In this document: positions 17,541-26,530 of the stretch, in pieces
How the letters are laid out: every line of letters starts with the position of its first letter
How positions within the stretch are numbered: the stretch's first letter is position 1
Assembly (NCBI RefSeq): GCF_020037475.1
Contig: NZ_JAIQDB010000008.1
Location: 42,347 to 106,346, forward strand
From: Sutcliffiella deserti
Lineage (GTDB): Bacteria > Bacillota > Bacilli > Bacillales > Bacillaceae_I
Reading direction: 5' to 3'
Length of the DNA stretch: 64,000 bases
Notes under the pieces: model-generated
Databases searched by the model: none
The model's input: the letters and a program-made list of their open reading frames with translations, nothing else
What the model was told of the DNA's origin: nothing
Program-made: the position numbers and the translations under genes

Positions 17541-19232
17541 TCACACTGCTAAATCTGCGGTAATGTGACTAATCCACTTTTCAAGGTCAATGAATGGAGT
17601 AATTCTATAATCAATTGATGCATTCATTGTTGTTAGATTTAGCTCAACTTTATCAATTAAAAATAATGATAAGCTTCGTAATTCAAGATCATTTAAGGTA
17701 TTACTCGTATGATCAAAGAAATTCATAAAGATTATATCCAGCTCACTTGGATTAAGCAATTTTTCAATTTTCTCAGATAGCTCTTCTAATTCTGATCCTT
17801 TTTCAGAAAGTCGATTATGTGTAAAAGCAATAGAATTAGCAAGCTCCATTTCTTCAGGGGTGGTAACGTTGACAACAAATCTTTCTTGTTCCTTTACATG
17901 CTGAATTGCTTTTGTTACGTTATCCTGTTTTTGTCTCAATATTTTTTTCCATTTTTTCAACATGTTTACTGCTTCTTTTTTCATGACAATACTGTTTTTT
18001 GACAAGTGCTCGAAGATCTTTTTAAAGACAAAATCATGTACTTTTTCAGCAGCCACAAACTTTTTACAATTTGCACATCGATATACATACTTTTGTATGT
18101 CACTTTTACTTTTACCGGATGTAAAATTCTTTGAAGTTAGTGGTGCATTGCAATTCTTGCATTCAAGTAAATTTTTCAGAGTAAATGGTGTATCCATGTT
18201 TCTACCATATTGGTTTTTAAAGATCTTCATCTGCTTAACAGTTTCTGCTAAATGCAAAGGTATAATTGCTTTATGGTTGTTTTGAAAGAGATCTATCTGG
18301 TCTATTTCATTCCTTGCACTGTTTGAACGACTTTGACGTACATTCCAAGTCAGATGCCCCTGATAAAAGAGATTCTGTGTGATTTTATCAATCATAGATG
18401 CTACCCATGTTTTACCTTTTGGTGAAGGAATACCACCCTCTTCTAACAGTGTAGCTATAAATTTATTGCTATACCCAAAACTAGACAAGTAATGAATTAA
18501 GTAAACGATGTCAGCCTTATTTTCAGTATTGTCGATGACTACTTCGCCATTTTCATCCTTAGCATATCCATAAGGAAGCTGTGAACCAGGTCTTGTTGGT
18601 TTTTGACCGTCTGAAGGGTATAGGCAACTTTGCTGATATCGAATTGTTCTATCTTTTTTGTATGCAGATTCATCCCTATAGATTAACAGCTTTGCTTGTA
18701 TATGTGGTTTAGAAGGATTCCATTCACCCGGCTCACTTGTGCTAAAGAACTTTAGTGTTGGTTTATCCTCTTTTAATGGATCATGGGCATCTCTGACAAA
18801 ATCCTTCACTTGACGGCTAACACGACTTTCTTCACAAAAGAAAATTGCTCCTGCAAATATTTCTGATGAAGCGCATTCAAAGAGTACTTTCATCCACGGG
18901 CGATTAATAGCATCTTTATGTGTAGCGGATACCGCTTTGTCCATACACCAAAGGATGATATAGTAACCTTCTTGATTCGCCTTATTTTCTATTTGCCTCT
19001 TTTGAATAATAATAGAGTTGTTGCCATCTTGTTTTTTGTCCGAATATCGAATATATCCGATTGCAGGCTTGAGATTTGTTTCCAAAACTATACCTTTAAA
19101 CGGTGGGAAACATTGATCTTTATCAAATGCGCCTATTATATTCAGAATGATACCTTTAAACTCATCTTGTAGAGTTAATATAGTTTCAATAACACTAACC
19201 TGGTGGTCTTTTTTTAGACTGTCTTTAGGCAA
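17541..19232 (-). CDS. Large serine recombinase, third of a trio
   Basis: A 563-residue serine recombinase. The catalytic domain is shifted inward by an N-terminal extension of ~55 residues; 'AIGYIRYSDKKQDGNNSI' contains the nucleophile serine context, and 'CEESRVSRQ' the downstream arginines. A recombinase domain ('PYGYAKDENGEVVID', '...GIPSPKGKTW') follows, then a zinc ribbon (CKNC...CANC, ~365-395) and a coiled coil. It starts at TTG 19232 behind AGGAG and overlaps the preceding recombinase by 8 bp, so it is translationally coupled. The paired arrangement resembles ccrA/ccrB of SCC elements, though identity to Ccr cannot be judged here. Confidence 0.9.
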   Translation of the reverse strand: MPKDSLKKDHQVSVIETILTLQDEFKGIILNIIGAFDKDQCFPPFKGIVLETNLKPAIGYIRYSDKKQDGNNSIIIQKRQIENKANQEGYYIILWCMDKAVSATHKDAINRPWMKVLFECASSEIFAGAIFFCEESRVSRQVKDFVRDAHDPLKEDKPTLKFFSTSEPGEWNPSKPHIQAKLLIYRDESAYKKDRTIRYQQSCLYPSDGQKPTRPGSQLPYGYAKDENGEVVIDNTENKADIVYLIHYLSSFGYSNKFIATLLEEGGIPSPKGKTWVASMIDKITQNLFYQGHLTWNVRQSRSNSARNEIDQIDLFQNNHKAIIPLHLAETVKQMKIFKNQYGRNMDTPFTLKNLLECKNCNAPLTSKNFTSGKSKSDIQKYVYRCANCKKFVAAEKVHDFVFKKIFEHLSKNSIVMKKEAVNMLKKWKKILRQKQDNVTKAIQHVKEQERFVVNVTTPEEMELANSIAFTHNRLSEKGSELEELSEKIEKLLNPSELDIIFMNFFDHTSNTLNDLELRSLSLFLIDKVELNLTTMNASIDYRITPFIDLEKWISHITADLAV

Positions 19233-20688
19233 GTTTATCCACTCCTAAAAATTCTGCTAGATATATCTCAAGTTCAACCTCGTCAATAGAAACAGTTACT
19301 TGCTTAATCATAAAGTTAACAAACAAATGTAGTTTTTCCTTACTCATTTCTTGAATTAACCTTGATCTCATTACATTAATCAAATCATTTACTAGTGATT
19401 GCGTATTAGTCAGGTCTACAATTTGACTGTTTAAACTCTCTATTTCAGCAAGCATGCCTCTGACTTTATCCATATGTTGATCGATATTTTTTTGATTATT
19501 CGGTTCATAATTCAAAACAAATTTTTCCCGTATATTCATTAGTTCATTACCAAGCTCTTTCTTCTTTTTACTCAATGCTTTAATAGTTTTGTTAATCACC
19601 CTTCTACAGACAACCTTTAAATCTTCCTCCCGAAAAGAACTAATTGCTGCAGTTACTGTTTCCGTTAAATTCTGACTAACTTCCTTTGTTGTAATACAAA
19701 CTTTCTTGTGTTTGGGGCACTTGTAGTAAGCTGATTCACCTACTTTTGTATTTTTGTGAACCATTTTCTTGCCACACTCTTTGCATATTGGAGTGACATA
19801 AGATTGTTCTCTAGATGTAATTATGCTATCAATGAAATTTTGTTCAAACTTGTCTAGAACACTTTGAACTCTCTTATACAAATCCAAGTCAATAATTGGT
19901 TCTACATGCTCTAATAGGTAGAAGTGTGGACCCTTTTGATAATGACCTGCATAGAATGGGGAACGGAAGAACTTCCAGACATCCTCTACACCATTTCTGT
20001 TCAATTCCTTTTTATGTCTTAAAATAAGGTCTAGAAGCTCATCATAACCATTAACCAAAGAGGTACTTTCAAATGCCTTTATGATTTTGTAGTGGTACCT
20101 CTCATCAACGTAATACTTCTTATCCTTACTTTTCACATATCCGAACTTCGCGGGAGGATTCATATTATGAACATCTTGAAGCCTTGCCTTAATATTTGCT
20201 CCCTCACTCTGAATTTGTATCCCATAAATCCCCTCGATTAAATAATCCTTACTAAAAGGAGGAGTTTCTGTACATGTAAAGAATACATCGATATCCGGGG
20301 CATAAAATATATCAACAATCTCACTGTACTCAAAAAAGTTTCTCGCTAGTCTACAACGAGTGAAGACAAGTACACAAGTAACTTGACCCGATTTCACAGC
20401 GTTTAACAGTCTCATTAACTGTGGTCTATTTTCCATAACTACTTTATTAGCAGAAAGAGCATGCTCATTAAAGAATTCCACTTCACTTATCGGAATGCCG
20501 TTAGCTTCCAACCATTTCTTTGCCGCCTCTTTTTGGAGACTCTCACTCTGTGAGCTACCACTTACACGGATATAAACTCCATATCTCTTTTTGAGTCTTA
20601 TTTCTTCAACTTTGTAATGGTTTGTAGAATGTTTCACATTATGACTGAGCAATTTATTGTCCTTACTATTCTTCTTTTGATTAACCAC
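19225..20688 (-). CDS. Serine recombinase, second of a trio
   Basis: A 487-residue serine recombinase. 'YGVYIRVSGSSQSESLQKEA' has the catalytic serine, and 'VFTRCRLARNFFEY' the conserved arginines. The usual hinge is followed by a short recombinase domain, a zinc ribbon (CKEC...CPKH rather than CxxC, about 300-325) and a coiled coil. GTG start at 20688 after GAGGGG, slightly long spacing. It starts 6 bp after the 62-aa gene and overlaps the third recombinase by 8 bp. The histidine in the last zinc-ligand pair is unusual but can bind zinc. Confidence 0.9.
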   Translation of the reverse strand: MVNQKKNSKDNKLLSHNVKHSTNHYKVEEIRLKKRYGVYIRVSGSSQSESLQKEAAKKWLEANGIPISEVEFFNEHALSANKVVMENRPQLMRLLNAVKSGQVTCVLVFTRCRLARNFFEYSEIVDIFYAPDIDVFFTCTETPPFSKDYLIEGIYGIQIQSEGANIKARLQDVHNMNPPAKFGYVKSKDKKYYVDERYHYKIIKAFESTSLVNGYDELLDLILRHKKELNRNGVEDVWKFFRSPFYAGHYQKGPHFYLLEHVEPIIDLDLYKRVQSVLDKFEQNFIDSIITSREQSYVTPICKECGKKMVHKNTKVGESAYYKCPKHKKVCITTKEVSQNLTETVTAAISSFREEDLKVVCRRVINKTIKALSKKKKELGNELMNIREKFVLNYEPNNQKNIDQHMDKVRGMLAEIESLNSQIVDLTNTQSLVNDLINVMRSRLIQEMSKEKLHLFVNFMIKQVTVSIDEVELEIYLAEFLGVDKLA

Positions 20689-20694
20689 TAAAAT

Positions 20695-20883
20695 CTAATC
20701 CCCTCTTGATATGATCTTGTTTAATCTGCTTTGATTTGTACGTAAGAGTTCAGCCTTTATAGTTGGATGTATATCCAGTTGGTCTAGAATAATCTTTTCC
20801 ATCACTCTATACATCCATAAATCTGTTTCACTACTGTTTTCTTCAGAATAAGTAATCTTAACAACTTTTCCTTTTTGACCCAT
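20695..20883 (-). CDS. Micro-gene in the recombinase operon (62 aa)
   Basis: The ATG at 20883 (MGQKGKVVKITYSEEN) follows GGGAGGTGA at good spacing; the upstream in-frame ATG has no site. No family recognised. The stop is 6 bp before the second recombinase start, so it is surely cotranscribed and may be a recombination directionality or control factor; that is inference. Confidence 0.65.
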   Translation of the reverse strand: MGQKGKVVKITYSEENSSETDLWMYRVMEKIILDQLDIHPTIKAELLRTNQSRLNKIISRGD

Positions 20884-20958
20884 TGATCCATTCACCTCCC
20901 GACAATTTATTAAGATGATTGACGGGAAAGGCAAATTTCATACTATACTATTGTAATT

Positions 20959-21090
20959 TTATGATTTACTAGTTTTAAATTCTAATTGAAGCTGGTATTC
21001 AGTCTTCCTTTTATCTGTGCGTTGACGTTCTAAAACTACCTTTTCAGTCTTACTGCCAGGAAGACCTAACTTAACAAAAGTCAAATGCAC
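20959..21090 (-). CDS. Micro-gene in the recombinase operon (43 aa)
   Basis: A short frame starting at GTG 21090 with GAGGTGAAG just upstream. The product begins MHLTFVKLGLPGSKTEKV and is basic, ending in KTSKS. It begins immediately after the stop of the 40-aa gene, which suggests translational coupling. Unknown family. Confidence 0.5.
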   Translation of the reverse strand: MHLTFVKLGLPGSKTEKVVLERQRTDKRKTEYQLQLEFKTSKS

Positions 21091-21213
21091 TTACTTCACC
21101 TCAATTCTGTTTGTTACTTGATCTACATAAATTTGTATTACCCTTTTAGGAATACCAACTTTTTCAGAGTTGACTAGCAATAACTCAAAGAATTCTTTTC
21201 TCTTATCCTTCAT
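21091..21213 (-). CDS. Micro-gene in the recombinase operon (40 aa)
   Basis: ATG at 21213 behind GGGAGGAAACATAA. The product MKDKRKEFFELLLVNSEKVG... is a charged 40-residue helix-forming protein ending in IEVK. Its EFFELLL segment resembles 'EFFNLLLTQQ' in the 57-aa neighbour, suggesting distant paralogy. Unknown function. Confidence 0.55.
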   Translation of the reverse strand: MKDKRKEFFELLLVNSEKVGIPKRVIQIYVDQVTNRIEVK

Positions 21214-21255
21214 TTATGTTTCCTCCCGCTTGACTACTGTTTATGTATCTTTTGG

Positions 21256-21429
21256 CTATCTAATGTTTCGAGCAACTTGTTGAGTAAGAAGTAAATTGAA
21301 GAACTCCTGCATACTACTACTCTTGTTTGGTAAATGAATTCTGTGTTCCACTAAGTTATCACTTAGCTTTAAATTAAACTGGTTAACTGTTTCTTTTTTG
21401 GAATATCTGATTACTCTTTCTGAATGCAT
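21256..21429 (-). CDS. Micro-gene in the recombinase operon (57 aa)
   Basis: I place the start at ATG 21429 (MHSERVIRYSKKETV) because AAGGAGAAG lies just upstream, although the frame stays open into the first recombinase's tail. Contains 'MQEFFNLLLTQQ'. No family recognised. Lies 49 bp after the first recombinase stop. Confidence 0.55.
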   Translation of the reverse strand: MHSERVIRYSKKETVNQFNLKLSDNLVEHRIHLPNKSSSMQEFFNLLLTQQVARNIR

Positions 21430-21478
21430 AACTGCTTCTCCTTTTGATGTAAAATCCGCAAACAAGTCGTCATCTCCT

Positions 21479-22990
21479 TTATGTTTTAACAAGGTTACCT
21501 AAATCTTCTAAATCAAAATAATAATTAATATCTTTGATTTTTCGGTCTTTAGGTTTTTCACCTGTTTCTATATGGATTTCTCTAATAACACTGTGAAAGA
21601 ACATCTTCTTTTCATCATCTGAGATTGTAAGATAAAAATCTTTAAAGTTTGTAATTGTAAACATAATAATATCCATGATAGATTTACTACGCTTAAACTT
21701 TAATTGCTTTTTAATGTCATCAAGAATTGATTTTTTCTTGTTGATTCCCTCTTGCTTAGTAACTAATTGTTCCTTTAACATGTCAGCATCAAGGTTAAGG
21801 GCATCATCATTAAACAAATCTATTATTGTTACCATTTCTTTTTGGAGTTTTTTTATCTCTTTATTTAAACTATTCACTTCTTCTTCCAAAGGCTTAAGCT
21901 CATAGTCTAAATTGTCCTTAGTAGTTTCATATAATAATGTTGGTAAAACCTCGTCTTTAAGATGATACAAGAAATCTTGGAGTACATGATCTTCCGCATA
22001 TTCTTTGTTTACGAGATTAGAAGAACACACATTTGTACCACTATTTTTGTTTTTGCTACATTGATAATACTTATACCTTTGACCACTGTTTCCTTGGACC
22101 ATTGATGAACCACATTCTGGGCATTTAAGCAGCCCCGAAAGTGGATATGAACCTGGATGGACTTTTGCTGGCATATAACTTCTTGTTCGCATAACTTCAC
22201 TTGTTTTATCCCACAAGGATTTTTCAATAATAGGCACATGCTTACCTTTTGTGTATTCACCCCTCCATTTAATATTTCCCATGTAAAGCTGGTTCTGTAA
22301 TATAGTTTTAACGGCGTTGATAGTCCACTCTTTATCATATTTTGTCCTAACCCCTTGCATGTTAAGGTTAGCGGCTATCCTTCTGTATCCCCAGTTGTCT
22401 ATAGCATATTTTTCAAAGATATATTTAACTATGCTCGCTTCTTCTGAAACTATAGATAGTTCCTTATTATAAGTTTCATATCCATAGACCCTACCACCTA
22501 AGAAATCCCCATTTTCCGCTTTTTTCTCCATACCTAACCCTGTTCTGAAGGAAATAAACTCCCGTTCTAACTGAGCAACTAAGGACATAACATGAACAAG
22601 TATTTCTGCTTTAGGATCCTCGGTATTTATATTATCTGCTATCGAAATAAGGTGAACATCAGCTTCGTTTAGCCGCCTCATAATATATAAAGTATCTAAT
22701 GTATCTCGTGATAAGCGGTCTTGTTTAAGGACAATGATGTAGTCTATTTCTTCTTCTTTACTAAGTGCTCTGTGGTACATTTCTTTAAATCCATCTCTAC
22801 CTTCAAATGACTTTGCAGACTTAAGTTCATCAGTATAGATATCAACCAGTTCAATATTATTTCGTTCGCAATATTTGATTATTTCTTCCTCTTGCTTTTC
22901 CAACGAAGTGTTTCCATAATCTTCTTCAGGTCTTGGACTTATTCTTTTGTACGCCAAAGCTCGTTTTCTGCTCATTAGATATTCTTCCAT
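21479..22990 (-). CDS. Serine recombinase, first of a trio
   Basis: A 503-residue large serine recombinase of the SpoIVCA/TndX type. 'ALAYKRISPRPEEDYGNTSL' carries the catalytic serine, 'VLKQDRLSRDTLDTLYIM' the D-R-x-x-R motif, then 'GGRVYGYETY' and the recombinase domain 'GYRRIAANLNMQGV'. A zinc ribbon (CPEC...CSKN...C, ~290-325) and a long coiled coil (~360-430) follow. The start at 22990 overlaps the upstream small gene's stop; an ATG five codons later behind GGAAG is an alternative. It is the only member of the trio with a classical complete layout. Confidence 0.92.
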   Translation of the reverse strand: MEEYLMSRKRALAYKRISPRPEEDYGNTSLEKQEEEIIKYCERNNIELVDIYTDELKSAKSFEGRDGFKEMYHRALSKEEEIDYIIVLKQDRLSRDTLDTLYIMRRLNEADVHLISIADNINTEDPKAEILVHVMSLVAQLEREFISFRTGLGMEKKAENGDFLGGRVYGYETYNKELSIVSEEASIVKYIFEKYAIDNWGYRRIAANLNMQGVRTKYDKEWTINAVKTILQNQLYMGNIKWRGEYTKGKHVPIIEKSLWDKTSEVMRTRSYMPAKVHPGSYPLSGLLKCPECGSSMVQGNSGQRYKYYQCSKNKNSGTNVCSSNLVNKEYAEDHVLQDFLYHLKDEVLPTLLYETTKDNLDYELKPLEEEVNSLNKEIKKLQKEMVTIIDLFNDDALNLDADMLKEQLVTKQEGINKKKSILDDIKKQLKFKRSKSIMDIIMFTITNFKDFYLTISDDEKKMFFHSVIREIHIETGEKPKDRKIKDINYYFDLEDLGNLVKT

Positions 22991-23151
22991 TATTTATCAT
23001 CCACTTTAGTTTCAAGTAAATTTGAATACTTAATGATTAAGTCCGAAAAGTAGCACAAGAAATCAGATGCTTGTACCTTATGCAAATCTTTATCCTTAGC
23101 TAGTATCGTTTCGTAATGTTGCTTGTAGTCAGGTTTGATTTTCCTTGCCAT
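22990..23151 (-). CDS. Micro-gene leading the recombinase operon (53 aa)
   Basis: ATG at 23151 (MARKIKPDYKQHYETI) after AAAAGGGTG; a longer frame to 23223 reads through the upstream hairpin and is unlikely. The product is helical and ends LLETKVDDK. Its stop overlaps the recombinase ATG (TAATG). Unknown family; position as operon leader suggests a regulator. Confidence 0.6.
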   Translation of the reverse strand: MARKIKPDYKQHYETILAKDKDLHKVQASDFLCYFSDLIIKYSNLLETKVDDK

Positions 23152-23179
23152 TTCTAACACCCTTTTCGATTTTTTCCAC

Positions 23180-23239
23180 AAAAAAAGGCACCAGTAATAA
23201 TACGATGCAGGTACGAAACCCATCGATTAATACTGGTGC
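23180..23239 (-). terminator. Terminator-like hairpin ahead of the recombinase operon
   Basis: GCACCAGTATTAATCGATG pairs with CATCGTATTATTACTGGTGC, and on the minus strand seven T residues follow at once. It lies about 30 bp upstream of the first micro-gene. It could be a terminator for unseen upstream transcription or an attenuator in the operon leader. Confidence 0.65.
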
Positions 23240-23740
23240 TTCCAGATTTTGGTAAATTTAATTTTAGATTACTCTAATTGATGCTATATAACTATTAAAT
23301 AGACTGATTTATTACTTGAAAATATTAAAACTATATACTTCTAATAAGACTTTACAATAATGATGGTTTCTTTGTCAAACATAAAATAGTTTTTAATCTG
23401 AAAATTTTCGATGCTAAGGTGCAAGAAGACCTCTCTTCATATAACTTTAACCAGTTTGAATAAAATTCTGGTACACAACAATTGTTTTGAATTTTAAATT
23501 TTTTTGTTGCAAAGGTGCATACTGTTGAATAACCTGATGCATAGTATATTTGTACTGCGCAGCAAAATGATCTGCAGTTCTTGCCCTTTTTCTTCTTAAC
23601 ATTAGATTAGTTTTTTTAAAGAAGTTAAATAATTTTTCTTTATTTCGTTCCAACTAATTTTATTTCTGACATTATTATTAACTATTTGTTCCGATAAAAA
23701 GGCATTATCCCAAAATATCACCTTTCACATAAATTACAAA
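23240..23740. other. AT-rich gap between CBASS and recombinase operon
   Basis: About 500 bp. A 68-codon minus-strand frame (23447-23653) lacks a ribosome binding site and a recognisable product, so I do not call it. The area must hold the recombinase promoter and the end of the CBASS transcript. Confidence 0.35.
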
Positions 23741-25093
23741 CTAAACGATATGCACTTCAACTTCTCGTTTGATAAGTGTCGAGTTGTTTCTCTTCACAGA
23801 GACAATCATCTTGTGAGTACCTCGATACTTTGAAGTTTCCGAATGGATAAGTGATTCAGTTTCCGTAACATGTTCAATGTCTTCCACTTCATGTGCTTCA
23901 TCCCCGTCATTGATTACTCTCCACTCCATCACATAAGGCTTTGGAATGTTATGGGTAGCTTCAAAGAGAATACTGTAATGCTTCGGAACGAGACGTGTTC
24001 CTCTTCGTGTTTTTAAGTTTCGTATCTTTTCTGTTACGTTCAAATCAAAGATTTCATAACTCACTGATAAATTATATCGCTCCCCATAGTAACCAGTCTC
24101 ATAGTGACGAGCTGCTGTTTCACTCTTTTGCACTTCTTCTGCCTTCCAATAATCATGGTTAAAGAACTTCTTCCAGATTTTCTTAGCTTTTTCCTCGTCA
24201 CAATCTTCTTTAAACAATCCATCTAACTTAGGAATATACTCCTGCAACCTTTCTTTTAGCCTTCTTGTTTTACTTTGTTGCTTAGTGCCTGAGTTGAGCA
24301 ATATGCTATCATCCGAGGGATTATAGACATCCAAGGAGTTTTCTAATCTACCCTTAATGTTTACTAAACTATTATAAAAAGCGACATCATCCCTGTTCTT
24401 GTCCGGTGAGTAACACTCTACCAGTAACGTTGAGAGTATCAGACCACCAGGGAGACTCCAGTTATTGTTTCGCTTACTAAACATCTTTAATAACCTTGTA
24501 AGTCGTCGCAACTGGTTTTTCTTCACTGTTACATCTTTATCTTCCACTGATGGACTATCATCTTTTATAGCCCCTAGATACCATTCTTTGATAGCTTTAG
24601 GAACTCTACTCGTCCATTGACTACCTGCATGTTCGTACTTGTAAGTATCGTCATCCTCATTTTCTTTATATCTTCTATATACAGCGAAGTCTACGTGGTA
24701 TCCATCTTTATACCAAACCGTAACCGCGTTCGTTCGAGCTTCTGGGTCCTTTCTGAAATTAGAGCTTCTTTTCTTTAATGCATCACATACTAATTTCCTA
24801 GCATCCAAAGGACTTGACGGGATATTATCCCTGTCAAATATGACAGCAATATCAATATCATATTCACCCTCATCGTTTTGAGTAACGGTACTCATTGCCA
24901 CGCTTCCTTGAGTATGACTATCAACTAAGTAATAACTCTTTTCCCTTTCGTCATTAATGTCCCCTAAACCATTCTCTAACCTTTTTGCATTTTTTCTCTT
25001 TAATTCAAACAGTTCATTCCTAGTTTCCTTTGTTATCCGAACCTCTTTTTCGTGAAAATCATAAATTTTATTGTGCATGTTGTACATAACCAT
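23741..25093 (-). CDS. CBASS CD-NTase (SMODS) with AGS-C sensor domain
   Basis: A 450-residue cyclic-oligonucleotide synthase. The nucleotidyltransferase core shows GS at 63-64, the catalytic pair D79/D81 in 'EYDIDIAVIF', and the third aspartate D135 in 'YHVDFAVYR'. A helical PAP/OAS1-like region follows to about 330. The last ~100 residues ('PYVMEWRVINDGDEAHEVED', 'ETSKYRGTHKM') match the AGS-C sensor domain described for SMODS synthases. Such enzymes respond to phage infection and make a second messenger. It lies 15 bp after the SAVED effector gene, with GGAGGA upstream, forming a two-gene CBASS operon with no Cap2/Cap3 or HORMA/TRIP13 partners. Confidence 0.92.
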   Translation of the reverse strand: MVMYNMHNKIYDFHEKEVRITKETRNELFELKRKNAKRLENGLGDINDEREKSYYLVDSHTQGSVAMSTVTQNDEGEYDIDIAVIFDRDNIPSSPLDARKLVCDALKKRSSNFRKDPEARTNAVTVWYKDGYHVDFAVYRRYKENEDDDTYKYEHAGSQWTSRVPKAIKEWYLGAIKDDSPSVEDKDVTVKKNQLRRLTRLLKMFSKRNNNWSLPGGLILSTLLVECYSPDKNRDDVAFYNSLVNIKGRLENSLDVYNPSDDSILLNSGTKQQSKTRRLKERLQEYIPKLDGLFKEDCDEEKAKKIWKKFFNHDYWKAEEVQKSETAARHYETGYYGERYNLSVSYEIFDLNVTEKIRNLKTRRGTRLVPKHYSILFEATHNIPKPYVMEWRVINDGDEAHEVEDIEHVTETESLIHSETSKYRGTHKMIVSVKRNNSTLIKREVEVHIV

Positions 25094-25108
25094 CGCATTT
25101 TTCCTCCA

Positions 25109-26203
25109 TTAATTTTTCTCTGCATGAAATTGAACGACACCACTGTTCCCTTCGCTTTCCTTATGCATGAGCAATCTCCAAGGATACACACCTTTGTAGT
25201 AGTCATAAACCCATGTATCAGCATTATTTTTTGTAGATATGCAACTACCTAAAGTAAATACTAAAGACGGTTGAGCGGAAATGAATATGTGCATCTTTTT
25301 CAAGTTCGGATATTTTTCATGTATGGTATCAATCAATTCTTGAAATTGATTCTTATACGTTGATAATTGTAACTCCGAAACAATAGCATCTCGTTTTCTT
25401 TCTTTTAAATGCAAATGGTACTTATCGCAGATGTCTAAATCCCAGCCTCTAAACTGTTCATTTTTTATATTGAAGGTAAGAGATACAGTTATGACTACTT
25501 CTTCTTTGAGTTCATCGGGGAAAGCTGTAGGGCTTTCTTCCTTCAATAAGAGTTCAGGATAGGTGAATCCAAATGGATTTAATCTTTTCCACGCCCCAGC
25601 ATGTCTACGCCATTCAAAAAAACGAATATATTTCTTGTCTGACAATTGCACCCCTAGTAAAAAGACTAATGGAATGTGAGCAATGCCTTCATAAGCCTTA
25701 ATCTTCTTATTATAAACTTCACTATACTTATCGAATTGCTTTTTTGCCCTATATTGTTTTTGTAGTGCTGCTAATACGTTTTCTTTGGATACCTCCTTCA
25801 TTTCTTCTATTTGATTCAAATAGATAGATTGAGAATCCAAGTTCTCTTTGCTGTGGTCGGCTACGTAAAGGGACGAATGCTTAAGGATGATGAGTTCTGT
25901 AATCTGTGCCTCTTTTGCATGTTGCAAAGATAGATAGATTGAAAAGACTACCAAAGCAAATCCAGCCATCTCTATCCAAATACTTGAGCTAGGAAATAAG
26001 GGGACCTCCATACCCGAAACGCTTCTATCGTTATATATTCCTATAAAATAATTAGAGAGAAGCAATTTAAGATCAGTTAATATAAAAATGCCAAGGGCCA
26101 GAGGGACTGTCCGCTGCTTTCTTTTTCTGTAGTAGCTAACCCAATGCTTAATTATCGGAATGACTTCGTATACCCATATCTTTTTCAAATCTTCTTTTCT
26201 CAT
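25109..26203 (-). CDS. 2TM-SAVED CBASS effector (Cap14-like)
   Basis: A 364-residue protein. Two membrane segments are predicted at about 32-57 ('LALGIFILTDLKLLLSNYF') and 72-95 ('IWIEMAGFALVVFSIYLSL'), then a soluble part. The C-terminal ~130 residues have SAVED-like features, including 'MHIFISAQPSLVFTLGSCI' and 'TWVYDYYKGVYPW'. SAVED domains bind cyclic di- or trinucleotides made by CD-NTases, and 2TM-SAVED proteins (Cap14) are thought to disrupt the membrane and cause abortive infection. The effector comes first in the operon. Membrane disruption is known for related effectors and inferred here. Confidence 0.88.
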   Translation of the reverse strand: MRKEDLKKIWVYEVIPIIKHWVSYYRKRKQRTVPLALGIFILTDLKLLLSNYFIGIYNDRSVSGMEVPLFPSSSIWIEMAGFALVVFSIYLSLQHAKEAQITELIILKHSSLYVADHSKENLDSQSIYLNQIEEMKEVSKENVLAALQKQYRAKKQFDKYSEVYNKKIKAYEGIAHIPLVFLLGVQLSDKKYIRFFEWRRHAGAWKRLNPFGFTYPELLLKEESPTAFPDELKEEVVITVSLTFNIKNEQFRGWDLDICDKYHLHLKERKRDAIVSELQLSTYKNQFQELIDTIHEKYPNLKKMHIFISAQPSLVFTLGSCISTKNNADTWVYDYYKGVYPWRLLMHKESEGNSGVVQFHAEKN

Positions 26204-26337
26204 AGAGTTCCTGCTTTCTTTGTATGTGTTTATTTAATTATAACAAAATTTTACAATATTTTTAATTTATTACCTTTAGTAATGGAGCTCGTTTTAACTA
26301 TTGTTTTTACCTACAGGCCGATGTTTGTTTTTGCGCA
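26204..26337 (-). promoter_or_regulatory. CBASS operon upstream region
   Basis: AT-rich sequence between the CBASS start and the terminator of the next gene. It must contain the CBASS promoter. GCAGGA lies seven bases before the effector ATG. I cannot assign a firm -35/-10 pair. Confidence 0.35.
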
Positions 26338-26366
26338 AGAAAAAGCCCCTTTTTAAAGGCGCTTTG
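26338..26366 (-). terminator. Terminator after the 63-aa gene
   Basis: On the minus strand AAAGCGCCTTT pairs with AAAGGGGCTTT and is followed by further T residues. It isolates CBASS from the small gene at 26531. Confidence 0.65.
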
Positions 26367-26469
26367 CTGGGGGAACTATTAATCTCAGGATATTTTCTTA
26401 CAGAACGTTGTAAGTTCTCTTCACTCTTCTACGGCCAAAGAGGGAACGGGGGGTATATTCTTTGAAGGA

Positions 26470-26491
26470 TTTTGCCATTTATGGTTCGTTC
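26470..26491. other. Sequence resembling the rlmH 3' end (possible att remnant)
   Basis: TTTTGCCATTTATGGTTCG followed by TTC resembles the end of rlmH near 30517-30544 (TTTTGCC, then ATTTATGGTACGGTTC). It could be a degenerate attachment site bounding a ~4-kb cassette (small gene, RES protein, recombinase). Short and imperfect, so chance is possible. Confidence 0.3.
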
Positions 26492-26530
26492 ATCTATTTA
26501 GTAGTATTCTGTAATGGAACCCTTTATCTC

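Noticed and set aside
17541..20688. Calling the two overlapping recombinases ccrA and ccrB
   Set aside because: Arrangement is similar to SCC elements, but there is a third recombinase and sequence identity to Ccr cannot be tested here.
23447..23653. 68-codon minus-strand frame near the recombinase operon
   Set aside because: No convincing ribosome binding site, no family features, AT-rich spacer composition.
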